From positions 57,166,001 through 57,230,000 of the forward strand of contig OX485804.1 in the NCBI GenBank assembly GCA_950295325.1: 64,000 nt of DNA. The letters run 5' to 3'. Both the position numbers and the translations under genes were made by a program. Shown piece after piece: positions 25,313 to 36,202 of this stretch (positions are counted from its first letter, which is position 1; every line of letters starts with the position of its first letter). The DNA is from Polytrichum commune. Lineage: Eukaryota; Streptophyta; Polytrichopsida; Polytrichales; Polytrichaceae. The notes beneath the pieces are model-generated. The model saw only the letters and a program-made list of their open reading frames with translations. It did not search any database and was not told the DNA's origin.

Positions 25313-25707
25313 GACACTAAACACCATAAACAATGTAACAATACTTATTGAATGCAGGGCCTAGTAAACAAATTAAACTTTTTAGGTTTGATCACCCCAC
25401 CTTATTTTTCACTCGGAAATTAAACTCAAGGTTTTGATGATGATTTCAAGACAAAATTGCTCAGAAAAGAAATATTTGGACTACAAGGGAGCGCTAAATT
25501 GTCGTCCAAAGTATTCCAATGTGCTACTCTCACTGTCATAATGTAGATTTTTCAATTAATATTTTTGCTTAAACATGTTACTTATGTTGATGAATTGTAT
25601 CATATGGGCAATTAGTAGGCTAGCCTTGACACTTTGAGACCCCGCCGGCATCTAGTTTAGGCCCTTCGCACATTGTGCACTTGACACTAAACATCATAAA
25701 CGGTGTA
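25313..25707 (+). mobile_element. MITE-like element, family A, two partial ends
   Basis: The family A terminus (GACACTAAACACCATAAACA) occurs at about 25313. A longer right part, with CCAATGTGCTAC, GTTACTTATGTTGATGA and CATCTAGTTTAGGCCCTT, ends at about 25707 with CATAAACGGTGTA. This is a nested or rearranged insertion inside the giant element. Confidence 0.5.
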
Positions 25708-26149
25708 GTACCTTCTTACATGTGGTGAAATATATATGTATATGAATATGTATGTGTATATGTATAATTTTTGAGCTGCATATATATAGGTCCATTCAAC
25801 TGAATCGTTTTTGAGAGTAGAGATTATCAACGTTTCAATACATAGTACACTCTTTTAAACGTGTCTTCTTGATGTTTGCTCTTTGATCCTCACTGAACCC
25901 CATACCATTCAAATATAGGGGTTTCGGTTTATGTACCAGCCAAGCGGTGGCGGTGGCCGTATCATATCTAAATTGAACCATTGTGATGGAATCAAGCCAT
26001 TTGGACGAAAGCTCATTTGGTAAGTTAAGTGAATCATAAGTGAAAGCACCAACTAACATCATACAGTTTGCAATCAATACCCTCTACAGTTAGTAGGAAG
26101 TACCCTTCCTACTAACCCACACCCTCCTTAATGAGAACGGGTGAAACTA

Positions 26150-26452
26150 CACCCTAGCCTACTCGTCCGCCCATCATGGTCCGGCGTCTAGGATCTGGGC
26201 CGTCCATTATTGACGGCACAATCCTGACCATCGGCACTTGGGCGAAGGGACGTGGCCGTTCCCAATCTTGGGTCCAGAATGACCTCCCCCGCTCAACACT
26301 TTCATTGTGTTTTCTCCTCTTCGATCCTAGTGTTTTCTCCTCTTGGTTCTTCCGTTGCAATATTGTGCACCCTCTCCCTCTCCGCACCCGGCTCCAAGTG
26401 TATTATGCATTTGCCTTCGTCTATGCTCCTTGCTTCATTGAAATTGCTGATC
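26150..26452 (+). promoter_or_regulatory. possible promoter or leader of the ParB/MTase/HAD gene
   Basis: The sequence changes from AT-rich to GC-rich around 26150-26300 and reads as a non-repetitive leader-like region upstream of the plus-strand gene. The coding start at 27789 lies just after an acceptor (CATTGCAG), so a 5' UTR exon somewhere upstream is needed. The exact promoter is not identified. Confidence 0.3.
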
Positions 26453-26640
26453 TAGTATGCACCTTGCACCTTGCTTCACTGCCATCCGGTTGATCTCTTC
26501 TAGTATGCACCTTGTTTCATTGAAATCTGGTTGATATCTTGTAGTATGCACCTGGTTCACTCCAATGTGGTTGATATCTTGTAGTATGCACCTGGTTCAC
26601 TCCAATGTGGTTGAGCTCTGCCTCTAGTATGCACATTGCT
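26452..26640 (+). repeat. about 50-bp tandem repeat
   Basis: Four copies of a unit built on TAGTATGCACCTTG, TTCA and GGTTGATATCTTG. The middle copies are nearly identical. Diverged single copies continue to about 27050. Confidence 0.75.
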
Positions 26641-27469
26641 CAACAATCTGCATCTTCCTTTTTTCAATTCACAATCTGCATCATATCTCCCTTTTCGCAC
26701 ATTCCTCCACCCTCCTGAAGTGCCATCCACACCTGGGATCCACTCAGTATATCACAAAGAGCATCCTGGTTATGTTTATTTCATTGAATGCATTTTGCTT
26801 GACGTTTTTCTATACATTAGGCACCCTGAATTCTTATTAAGAAATCTTCTTTTGTTTGTTCCATCTCCATGGATTCGGGATGTTCACCCTGATACTCTTG
26901 ATTTCTAAAGAGTATGCACCTGGAGCCTCCAAGTGTATTAAGTCAATTTTCGTGTTCCACATTGTTTGTTTGCTATGCTTCATTGAAATCTTCACCCCCA
27001 GCATCCTAAATTTGTTCAGTGCAATCGGCATCTTGAATTTTCCTTCGATATGCTCACTTTTTGAGGTATTTACAACTGGAACCTAATCACATTCTGGTTT
27101 TTCTTTTTCAATCCAGGCCCCTGAATCCTTGCAGCATAAGCATTCAGATTAGCCATATTCCTGTACACAATATTAAATAACCTCCATCTTGATCCATGTA
27201 GCAAGACATGGTATTGGTTTCTACAGTAATCAGAACTTATGTAAAATCCCCACTCCTGCTCTTATTGTTGATTCCAAGTGAAGGTCGTGCAAGCAGAGAC
27301 TGAGTAGCAAATATACATCCATACTCTTCACACATCAGGTACACTTCCCGGCTTGCATTGAATGTCAAAGACATAGAAATAAGAAGTATATTTCAAGATA
27401 TAGTGGTGGGAAATATCCCCGTTCACACCTGACTGTACGGACACTCTTCAGGGTTGGAGGCGCTGGGCC

Positions 27470-27716
27470 ACTTTCACTCGATCGAGTGAAAGTGGCCCAG
27501 CGCTGGCGTGCTGGCTGCCTGAGCCATGGCTGGCCACTGGCCACTTTCACTCGATCGAGTGAAAGTGGCCCAGCGCTGGCGTGCTGGCTGCCTGAGCCAT
27601 GGCTGGCCACTGGCCACTTTCACTCGATCGAGTGAAAGTGGACCAGCGCTCGCGTGCTGACTGCCTGCTTGTGCCATGGACAACCATGGCTCACTTTCAC
27701 TCGATCGAGTGAAAGC
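27470..27716. repeat. four 24-bp palindromes in a 73-bp tandem repeat
   Basis: Copies at 27470-27493, 27543-27566, 27616-27639 and 27693-27716, the last with one mismatch. The first extends to 44 bp of perfect palindrome with GCGCTGGGCC arms. The unit also holds GCTGGCTGCCTGAGCCATGG. The array ends about 70 bp before the acceptor that precedes the start codon of the ParB/MTase/HAD gene, so it probably lies in a 5' UTR intron. Confidence 0.93.
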
Positions 27717-27788
27717 ATTAATGTTGAGTTGAGTGATGCATTAATGTGGCTTGAAGATTAACTTATTTCACATACCATTGCAGGAGGC

Positions 27789-30700
27789 ATGGACAAAGTT
27801 GTTTTCTGGACAGATATAGTTGGAGTCAAACAAACAGGACCAACTGCTCAATGGGTAATTAGAGACTCTCATTTGCAGAAGTGGTCGCTGGCCATTAACA
27901 AGAGAAACAAATCTTCAGGGTACGAGCTTATATTTACGTACAAGGTAAACAATAGTTGGATTCCGAACCCTGGAAATCCAATTACCATCGCTCATGTGGG
28001 AGCGAGGGACAGGCTAGAGGTTTCGGTTATGGAGGGGGTGGAAGAGAGAATTTTATCAATTGATTGCAAGAAGCATACATTTCTCTTGGTGCCATTTTAT
28101 GAGTCCATGGCCTCATTCCCTTCGAAGGAGAAGGAAGAGATAGAGAAGGTGATGTCATCTGGAATATCCAAAAGAGCCATAAACTTTGTGTTGGAGACAC
28201 TGGAAGACATCAACAGTAGAGAGGCAGCTACACGGGAAGAATCAAGGCAGCAAAAGAAGAAGCAAGCCGAGGTTATACTGAAATCCAAGGCCGATGAAGG
28301 TGGCAGCTCTATTGGACAACAGCCGAAGGCAAAGAAGGGGAAAAAACCTGAAGAGCTAACCGCATCACTGGAGACGGAGAGAAAGAAGCCTCACGAGGTG
28401 GTGCCCCACGTTTCTACAGATTCTCAGAACACGGAGAGGGATGCTGGGGATGCCGGGAGTGGAAGGAAAAAGAAAGCAAAGAGGGCTTTGTCACCCGAGA
28501 AGAAATCAAAGCAAAAGAAAATGAAGCCCGACGTTGTTATGCATGAGGAAACCCCACTGGTCTTGACTCAAGCGGAGAAGGGTCGAGTTATATCGCAAGG
28601 TCAACAACCCAGCCTTGAGGAAGCTGCTCTGGATAGGAAGAAGTTTTTGCAACTTTTTGGGCACATTTATCCATTCGGCGCAGAATCGATATTCCGTGTA
28701 CCCATCAAACAAATGAAGGGCGCAAAAGCTTATCAAGTTACGCGGCCTTTGGATCCAAGTGGGGTGAACCTCATGAAGAACTACCTTATCCAAACCCCGC
28801 CTGCTTGGCCTCAGCACAATCTGTGTTTGATGCCGAAGTTCAAGAAAGGTGAGACATGGCGAGAAGGCATGACATGGGATGACATCAAGAACATGCAATT
28901 CGCCATAATCAATGGGCAACATACTGTAGCCGCATCTACGGAAATAATTGCTCATCGAGATACCGATCCGAAGCTCAAGGAGAAGTTAAAGGTGTGGCCC
29001 TGCACAATTGTGTGGACAGAGGATCCGAGCATGACCGTCAGGCTTTCATATACATTGAACAATTCGAACTCGTTCAACAAGTTCACACCGACATGGACTA
29101 CACAAATTCTGTATTGTCGCAGGGTTTGGGTGAAGTTGAACAAGCCCGAAAAGCAGCGTGCGAACGCCTCTGAGGCTACACAGGACCCTGAGAAAACATT
29201 GGCTTGGAAGGTATGTTACTCTGCTCCCTTAATTCATCAGACCTCAAGTGTTGACATGACCTCACACCACTTTCACTCGATCGAGTGAAAGTGGTGAGGC
29301 GCACCTAAAGTGTTGACATGGCCTCACACCACTTTCACTCGATCGAGTGAAAGTGGTGAGGCGCACCTCAAGTGTTGACATGGCCTCACACCACTTTCAC
29401 TCGATCGAGTGAAAGTGGTGAGGCGCACCTCAAGTGTTGACATGGCCTCACACCACTTTCACTCGATCGAGTGAAAGTGGTGAGGCGCACCTAAAGTGTT
29501 GACATGGCCTCACACCACTTTCACTCGATCGAGTGAAAGTGGTGAGGCGCACCTAAAGTGTTGATCATGCAGGCATTGTAAACCATTGTATCCTAAACCA
29601 ATGTATCCTATATCCATGATGTGCAGAACTTTACTACCAGCATGGAGGCATCATTCACCGCAATCGCAAGAGGGATCACGCATAACGATCTTAAAGCGGA
29701 ACTCACGTTAATTATGGCCCCTGAGGAAACATCAAGATTGTGGAAGAAAGTGTTCATGTCGCACGAGAAGGGCTTATTTATCAACCCGGACAAGCCAGGA
29801 CGCACATACCTGGAGGATCATGTGGAGGCTCAACAAAAATTGCGAGCTCGCCACGAGAAGTCCAAGGCAGGAACACCCTTCGTGGAGAAACCTTTCGTGA
29901 CTAAACCCCTTACAAGGGAGACATTCAAGAGTATGTCAGGACTCACAAAGCCAGACTTTCACCTGGCAGCGAGACGGCTTTTAGAAGGGAGGGGAGAGGA
30001 CGACGTTCCTAGTGTCACTCTCAGGCCTTGCAAGAACAGCAATGTCGTGACACTGAAGTCATGGTGCAATTTCCGCAAGTGGAAGAATATCTTGCTGCAG
30101 GAGTTGGATAAGCGGGATCCCAATAAAGTTGGCTTGTGGAAGAAGGATGATGAGGGGAATGGGTTCCTGGATCGCGACGTATGGACAAAATTCAAACGGG
30201 AGCATGGAGTTACAAAGCCGAAATGGGTAAAGCTCTACCAGGTTGCGACTTCAGAGTGGTTGAACAGGAAGAGGGCGACTAACAACAAGTCCTTACCGGT
30301 ACAACCGGCTTTAGACCGATTGCTTCGCGACTGGCTGCAAACAAATTTCAACGAATGCACAGGGCAAGTGATCACGCGGTGGGTGTCACATAATGCCATT
30401 AAGAAACGATTGGTGATTCCCAAACAAGATTCCAGTGATGTTGAGTGGATTGAGGGAAGCACCATTGCCGCGGGGTTTCTGGACTTCAGGTTCATCCCTG
30501 GATGTGTAGATGAACCAATCCCTCCTGAAGTTGTGGAGTCCTTGGTTAAATACTTGTGCTCTCCGGAATGGACACCAGGGGTGAAATCTGTTCCAGCTTG
30601 GATGATTATCTCCGACTTGCGTAGCCATGATGCCTCGCTCGTATTCATGTCGTCGCTTATGCGCAGACATCCCAACACGTTTGTGATCGTCCCGTCGTTC

Positions 30701-33700
30701 TATTTCCCTTGTCCTGCAGAGGAGATAGCCGACCCCAAAGAAATAGTTGGAAAGAGGCAAACCCCTGCCCTCTACATCGACCACCTCATTGTCCCAGATA
30801 AATTTCCCAGGTGGAAGGTAATTGCATGTCCAATGCTAGCCCCGGATTCGCGCCGATACAAAGTAAAACCCAAGGATTGGTCTGAGTTAACATATGAAGT
30901 GAATCGAGGGGAGCTCAGAATGGAGGTCTATATTAAGTTCTTGGAGTACATGGGTTCCGCCGGAGGCATGGTTCTCAATCTATTTGGGGGCTTGAAACCA
31001 GTTGCTGCAGCGTTGGTGAGTTCTACCTATCTGAACAATCTCAATTCGTTCCCTTTCACCTCTTCCCTCTTCCATTTATCTAACCTCATTGATTTTCCAG
31101 ATGCACGATTACAACGTCTTTTCCTACATGGATTCGGCATTCTTGCATATTCTGGACGCGTTGATTCAACGTGTTCGCGTACTTAAGCTGAAGGATTTCG
31201 CTGAACAAGCCGAAGATGAAGATGAGTACCAAGCCCACGATGGCCACATTCACCCTGACCTCAACCCAGATCCACCCTTGCTTTTGGTAAGTATTGCTAA
31301 TGAATTACTTTCTTGTTTATGAAAATCATCGTTTTCTCACTTCCCCTTTATATGAGATGATAGTTGACATTGTATGGTTGCTACACAGGAGGATGTCGAA
31401 GATCGCGAACCGATCGAGGCCATGGACATTGACCGAAACCCCTCCGATGTGGAAGATCTTCCTGACGATGAAGATGACGAGTCTGTGGAGCCTCCAAGTG
31501 AACGGGATACCGACGTCGAGAGCCATGGCGAATCCCCCCACACGTCCCATCACTCGGACGATGATGCCCCTGGCGGTTTGACTCCGTTGGAAGAGCATAT
31601 GTCGACTGCCTGCGATCTCGGTGCTTCGCCGCTACGAGCGAAGCAACTTGACTTCGATGACGAAGACCGCGATGACCAAGACCCAGCTGACGATGAAGAC
31701 CAGGAGGATGAGGACCAGGAGGATGAAGAACACCAAGATGAGGACCAGGATGTCGAAGAAGAGGATCAGGATGCCCTTGAGGAGGATCAGGATATCCAAG
31801 AGGCCCAGGATGTCGAAGAGGAGGTCGAAGATGTCGATGTGGTTTTGGAGTCCCCTCGTTCTATTCCCGACACCTACCAACCTCCACAGCCTGCTGCACG
31901 TAGTCCACAGAGACCCAATACCGCCGAAGTTGGTGCTAGTGGGTCCATGGACATTCCACATAGTCCCCTCAGACCCAGTACTGCCGATGTTGGTCCTAGT
32001 GGGTCCATGGACATTCCACAGAGTCCCCTCAGACCCAGTACTGCCGATGTTGGTCCTAGTGGTGCCATGGACATTCCACATAGGAAGTCCTCTCGCTCAC
32101 GAAGTCGGTCCTCAACTAAGGATAGGCATAAACGCCGCCATGGTAAGCCCGTGGAGCCCCCACTTACGACGGCTGTTTTGGAACCTCTCATGATGGGCAT
32201 TTTGAATAAAAATTTACCAGGCTTGCTAACGAGCTTGTTCAAGGATGCCATGGCCCAGGCCATGCCACCCTCTCAAGTCGTGCCCACGCCAATTCCTACT
32301 CCGGCCACTGTACCAGCAAATGCGGAGGTTGTTTTTGTCCCCATTGGTACTGACCCTTCCCAAGATGTCCTTCCTCAAGTAAAGCCAGCTCATGTGGATC
32401 AACCGGAGGTTGCTGAGAAATCGGCCGAGAAGAACGAAGTGGAAAGTTCACCTGCAGATGCCGGATGCCTGGAGGGGCCTTCACATGATTCCCAGCTTGT
32501 TGAAGATGAGGTAAATATCCTTGACCTATTCTCGCTTTTCCAATTGTTTTTAAACATGCTAGTCACTGAATCTCCGCCGGGATGTTTGATCCAGGTTGGA
32601 GGCCGCGCATCATAATCAAACCACTTGGAGAATAGGAAGCCGTTTGTAGATCGCAATCCAAGGCTGACTAGAGCATTGGACTTAAAAACCTTTAGGACAT
32701 TTTAGTTGTAGCCAAACTCACCATGTACTGGGTATTTGGAAGATGTACATTTTACATTCAATGAAATGTGTTTCGTCTATACATTGTCTGCAATGGCTGT
32801 CATTAACAATGCATGTTCAATTCACAGGCTGGTTTGCAAATCGTTGATTTCACACGGCCAGAATCACCATGTGCAGCAGTCCCGCAAACGGGTGCAGCCG
32901 AAGAGGACACCTCACTTATAGTTGGCCCCATGCAAGCCCCCATTGCCACTACATGTCGAAGTCCAACGCTTGTCGTCACCCCTTTGGACAAAGGGGATCG
33001 TTCACCCCTCTTGCCCATAGGTAGTGACGATGATGTGGTCAAGTCGCCTTCACCCACAGCGGTCCACATTGCTGCCATCAAACCTCTTGCTCTGAAGCAG
33101 GCTGTCATCGAACATTCAGAGCCCGGGTCATCATCTGCAGGCCTGCAACAACCAATGTCACCACCTTGTTACTGTACTGCTACCGTGGAGCCAACGGAGC
33201 CTTCCTCTTCTGCAGGCCCTTGCCAACCCGAGGCTCCACATTGTGAGGAGCATGCTGTCGTTGATGCAACGGAGCCCGCTGTCGTCGATCCAACAGAGCC
33301 TTCATCTTCTGCCGGCCCACATCATGTCAAGAAAGTCGTGGAACGTTGGCCACGCGACGACAGGTTCCCCGACTTTCCCCCTGACAATACAAAAATAGCC
33401 GAACGTCCATTTGAGGCTTGGCGGGCTATGCACGCCAGCCGTTCCGAGGTCACTTGCCCAGAGCTGCGTGTGCGGCCAGCTCTCCCAGTTTGTGTAAGCA
33501 TCGTTTCCCCTTCTCATGGCACTTAGTTTGTGTAAGCTTCGTTTCCCCTTCTCATGGCACTTAGTTTGTGTAAGCTTCGTTTCCCCTTCTCAATAAAATT
33601 TCACTTGGTCCACTGGATTTTCTTTTCAATATACCCGGTTTATTTGTGTCCCAAACATTCATCTCCGCGTAGTTTTGGGTTCAGGGTGGACAAAGTGCGC

Positions 33701-34883
33701 AAACGACTGTGGATGCGCCCTTCAACCCACACGTTGTTTATGATAAACTTTTTGTTTACGCTGACAACTACCCAACGTACGATAGGAACATCTCTCAAGT
33801 TTTCACGAGGGAGATGGGAATAGCGTGTGCTAAAAGACTTATTTCTAGGGACCCTCAAGACCCTTCAGTAGGACCATCGGATCGCTGGGAATTCAATCCC
33901 ATAACTTTCGAGGTATTGGTTTCCCAGTTCATAATAACTTTTAATATTTAGTTCATTATAAACCCCCATATCAATATATGCACCTATTGCATATATGAAT
34001 GTAAGTTAATGAATATATGAATGTAAGTTATTGAATATATGAAGTTCCACAATTTTCATTAGTTGCAACATTATATGTAATTCGAGTAAAGCAGGAGAAG
34101 TTGACAGTGGATTCCTGTCGCCAGGCGCTAGCTGCTGTACCCGACCGAAGGTTCATTCTGGTGTTCGATTTGAATGGCATATTTTGTCATTGTATTCCTC
34201 GCGGCCGTTCCGCTTTACCCACATGGATGGTGCAAGATCGTGCGCCAGACAAGGGTCCGGCGATTGTCGGTCCCAAAGCTGTCCTACCTAGACTGGGTTA
34301 CAAGCACTTTTGGGAGAGAATGACCCAAATGTTCTATGTTTGCATATGGTCATCTATGAAAAAGTCCACTGTGGACCTCGTGGTGGAGTTTTTATTCAAT
34401 GGGATGTCAAGACCTGCAATAGTTCTTGGCCAGGAGGATTGCATCACATTCAAAGACATCTGGGACAATGAGATCAGGAACCCCCTAAAGCCAGAATCAA
34501 TATTGTTCTTCAAGAGTTTAAACAAAACATTTTGGTGGCCGCCTGTATCTCTTGATTCCGGACGTGTTACTGCCACTATTGAGAACACTGTTCTTGTGGA
34601 TGACAGCCCCTACAAAGGTGCTTGTAATCCTCCCGGGAATGTATTGTTTCCCGATTCCTTCACCACCAACAAACAGGCAACTGCGGATATGAGAGCAGTT
34701 CTTCTCCCCTACTTCCAACGTATGTTCAATTCGACAATGAGCGACGTACGCGATTTTGTGATCACACATAGATTTGGGCAACAGCCGGTCCCGCATAACG
34801 ATCCAGTCAGGGAGTCACTTATGATGGCCAACAAGCACTCCAATCGACCCGACTTGCACCCTATAACTGCTGTCCCAAGATAG
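27789..34883 (+). CDS. ParB-like / methyltransferase-like / HAD multidomain protein
   Basis: Seven exons, 27789-29210, 29627-31015, 31101-31286, 31389-32510, 32828-33493, 33685-33912 and 34095-34883. Every junction is GT..AG and phase 0, giving 1933 residues. Residues about 300-420 resemble the ParB/DGQHR fold (IFRVPIKQ, then FAIINGQHTVAAS). Residues about 880-990 look like the C-terminal half of a DNA methyltransferase (GGMVLNLFGGLKPVAAAL, then DYNVFSYMDSAFLHILDALI); no DPPY motif is seen, so activity is doubtful. Exon 4 is very acidic (DEDQEDEDQEDE), has three 20-residue repeats (DIPHSPLRPSTADVGPSGSM) and an RS/basic stretch. Residues about 1690-1890 are an FCP1-like HAD domain of a plant type: VFDLNGIF, CIWSSMKKSTVDL, VLVDDSPYKGACNPPGN. 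The second acid of the DxD motif is N. A nuclear, DNA-bound role is inferred. Intron 1 contains five palindromes. Confidence 0.83.
29269..29540. repeat. five 24-bp palindromes in a 62-bp tandem repeat, intron 1
   Basis: Copies at 29269, 29331, 29393, 29455 and 29517, exactly 62 bp apart, within intron 1 (29211-29626). Each palindrome is extended by CACC/GGTG and then nearly by GCCTCA/TGAGGC. The 38-bp spacer, with CACCTCAAGTGTTGACATGG, is also conserved, so whole units were duplicated. Confidence 0.95.
31920..32085 (+). repeat. 60-bp coding repeat in exon 4
   Basis: Three tandem units encode variants of SPLRPSTADVGPSGSMDIPQ. The second and third are almost identical at the DNA level, indicating recent duplication. 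Confidence 0.85.
33485..33595 (+). repeat. 38-bp tandem repeat that triplicates a splice donor
   Basis: The donor TTTGT|GTAAGC of exon 5 at 33494 is repeated at 33532 and 33570, exactly 38 bp apart, each followed by TTCGTTTCCCCTTCTCA. The second and third copies are preceded by CACTTAG, an acceptor-like sequence, so a 5-nt micro-exon context is recreated each time. Confidence 0.85.
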
Positions 34884-34966
34884 TTAGCATGTAGGGTTTA
34901 GGTTAGGGCATGTAAGGTTCATGAATTGTATGGCATGTAACATTGTGTATTATATGCTTTGTTCAG

Positions 34967-35766
34967 TTTCCTCCTGCTGGATACACACCATCCACTTCCA
35001 AGCGATCGGCATTCGTGTGTCTCACCCCGCGGCATGAACACAACGTAGTACTGGCCTGCCATCCCTTCTCACTCGCCCACGTGGGCGTAGAAGCTATCCG
35101 GGTCGCTAACTCTCAAAGTGTGTCACCCCTCACTGAAGCAACCCCTGAAGGACAGAGTCTGGTAAATATAGCTCATTTTGTTCACCTGGGAATGTTCTTA
35201 CCCAAATAAATATTTTGCAAATCTCCTTTTCAATCTCTATCTAATCTCCAACATTTGGCGTGGAATGTATGTGCATGTATATGAATGTTGGTGGTATTTG
35301 TGGGGCAATAAGTTGGAGAATGTTTTTTGCCTATGTCGGCCTGCAGGATGTTGACCTAAATATGCTCCCCCCAATGGATGACGGACCACAACCCGCCCAT
35401 ACATTATCCATTATGCGCCCCACCCCTACCCGCGAGTACCAAATTGCGCTAATCGAATCGCAAGGCCCTGACTCAAGAGGTGTTCGTCTTCTACGTGCTG
35501 GATTGGCATCACTTGGGAAGACTTATGCCCCTCAACCCGCCATGACGAAGCTCCCTTCCACCATTAACCATGTGGAGGGCGTTGACACCAGTATGTGCAC
35601 CCTCGCAGATGCTTCAACACCTCCATGCGGAACTTTGGCCATCGTGCACCCCGCTGCTACACGGGACTACCAAATTTCACTCATCGAATCTCAAGGCCCT
35701 AATTCAAGGGCAGTTCGACTTTTGCGGGCTGGATTGGGTGACCGTGGAAATAATCGTATCGCTTGA
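34967..35766 (+). CDS. two further exons after the HAD stop codon
   Basis: Segments 34967-35161 and 35347-35766 are open, bounded by GTTCAG, CTG|GTAAAT and CTGCAG, and are phase 0 like all exons of the preceding gene. The second ends with TGA and encodes two copies of a module with REYQIALIESQGPDSRGVRL and RDYQISLIESQGPNSRAVRL. The HAD exon itself ends with an in-frame TAG at 34881-34883 and no good phase-0 donor lies just before it. They could be alternative 3' exons or a small separate gene. No known family recognised. Confidence 0.45.
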
Positions 35767-36099
35767 CGAGGCAGGACTACAATTGAGCGACCTGTAGAAG
35801 CCACAACATGTATTAAATACTATAGTTGATAATGCGTCCCCTTTAGCCACATATCGGTGGGGACATATATATAGCCAAACATGTATGTAGACGCCTAAGA
35901 ATGAGGCATTCGACATATGCTTCAGGAATAAAGATCTCAATTCAAACAGTAATTGTTCTACAAACTTGGTGTATGGGTTACCAATTCTTTTCTTTCGAGT
36001 ACAAGGCTGTAGCCTCCACTCACCCACTCATTTGAACCGGTCAAAGTAGTGTTGCAATCAACTAGGAGTCCATTAGGGGTCACTGCTACACAACATAGG

Positions 36100-36140
36100 A
36101 TTTGTTCCCAATGCGTTCCCAATGCGTTCCCAATGCGATC
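36100..36140 (-). repeat. subterminal GGGAAC array, right end
   Basis: Three GTTCCC hexamers on the plus strand (GGGAAC on the minus) in units of about 12 bp, AATGCGTTCCC. They face inward from the right terminus, matching the left-end array. Confidence 0.7.
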
Positions 36141-36174
36141 TCAATGGACACTCCAGAAGTCCCATATTGACGCC

Positions 36175-36202
36175 AAAGTCCCGAAATGTTTAATATAGTG
36201 TT
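36175..36202 (-). repeat. right terminal inverted repeat of the giant element
   Basis: 28 bp, the exact reverse complement of 13799-13826. It is followed by TTAT at 36203-36206, the candidate target duplication. Confidence 0.9.

Larger units (their letters stand above)
13799..36202. mobile_element. 22.4-kb giant TIR element with DUF7869 and ParB/MTase/HAD genes
   Basis: The two ends are a 28-bp perfect inverted repeat, 13799-13826 and 36175-36202, beginning AACACTATATTAAACATTTC. Both ends continue inward into GGGAAC repeats in the same inward orientation. Inside are two divergently transcribed multi-exon genes whose 3' ends face the two termini. The roughly 10-kb centre holds palindromes, minisatellites and smaller insertions. 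Read from the bases CACTA, the ends look like CACTA elements, but the 3-bp flanks then do not match (TAA and TTT). With AACACTA as the tip, TTAT flanks both sides. The open reading frames suggest a recent and possibly still active copy. Confidence 0.87.

Noticed and set aside
29269-29540. Regular 62-bp array resembling a CRISPR array
   Set aside because: The spacers are nearly identical, so whole units are repeated. The locus is a plant intron, and no cas gene is present.
31621-32193. 190-residue second frame in exon 4
   Set aside because: Shadow of the acidic and repetitive coding exon in another frame.
27789-34883. Bacterial contamination as the source of the ParB-like gene
   Set aside because: It has six GT..AG introns and a plant-type HAD domain, and it lies inside an element whose ends flank plant repeats.
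13799-36202. Classical CACTA (En/Spm) element
   Set aside because: The tips contain CACTA, but the 3-bp flanks TAA and TTT do not match. The DUF7869 protein also shows none of the usual CACTA transposase motifs I would expect. Left open, not adopted.
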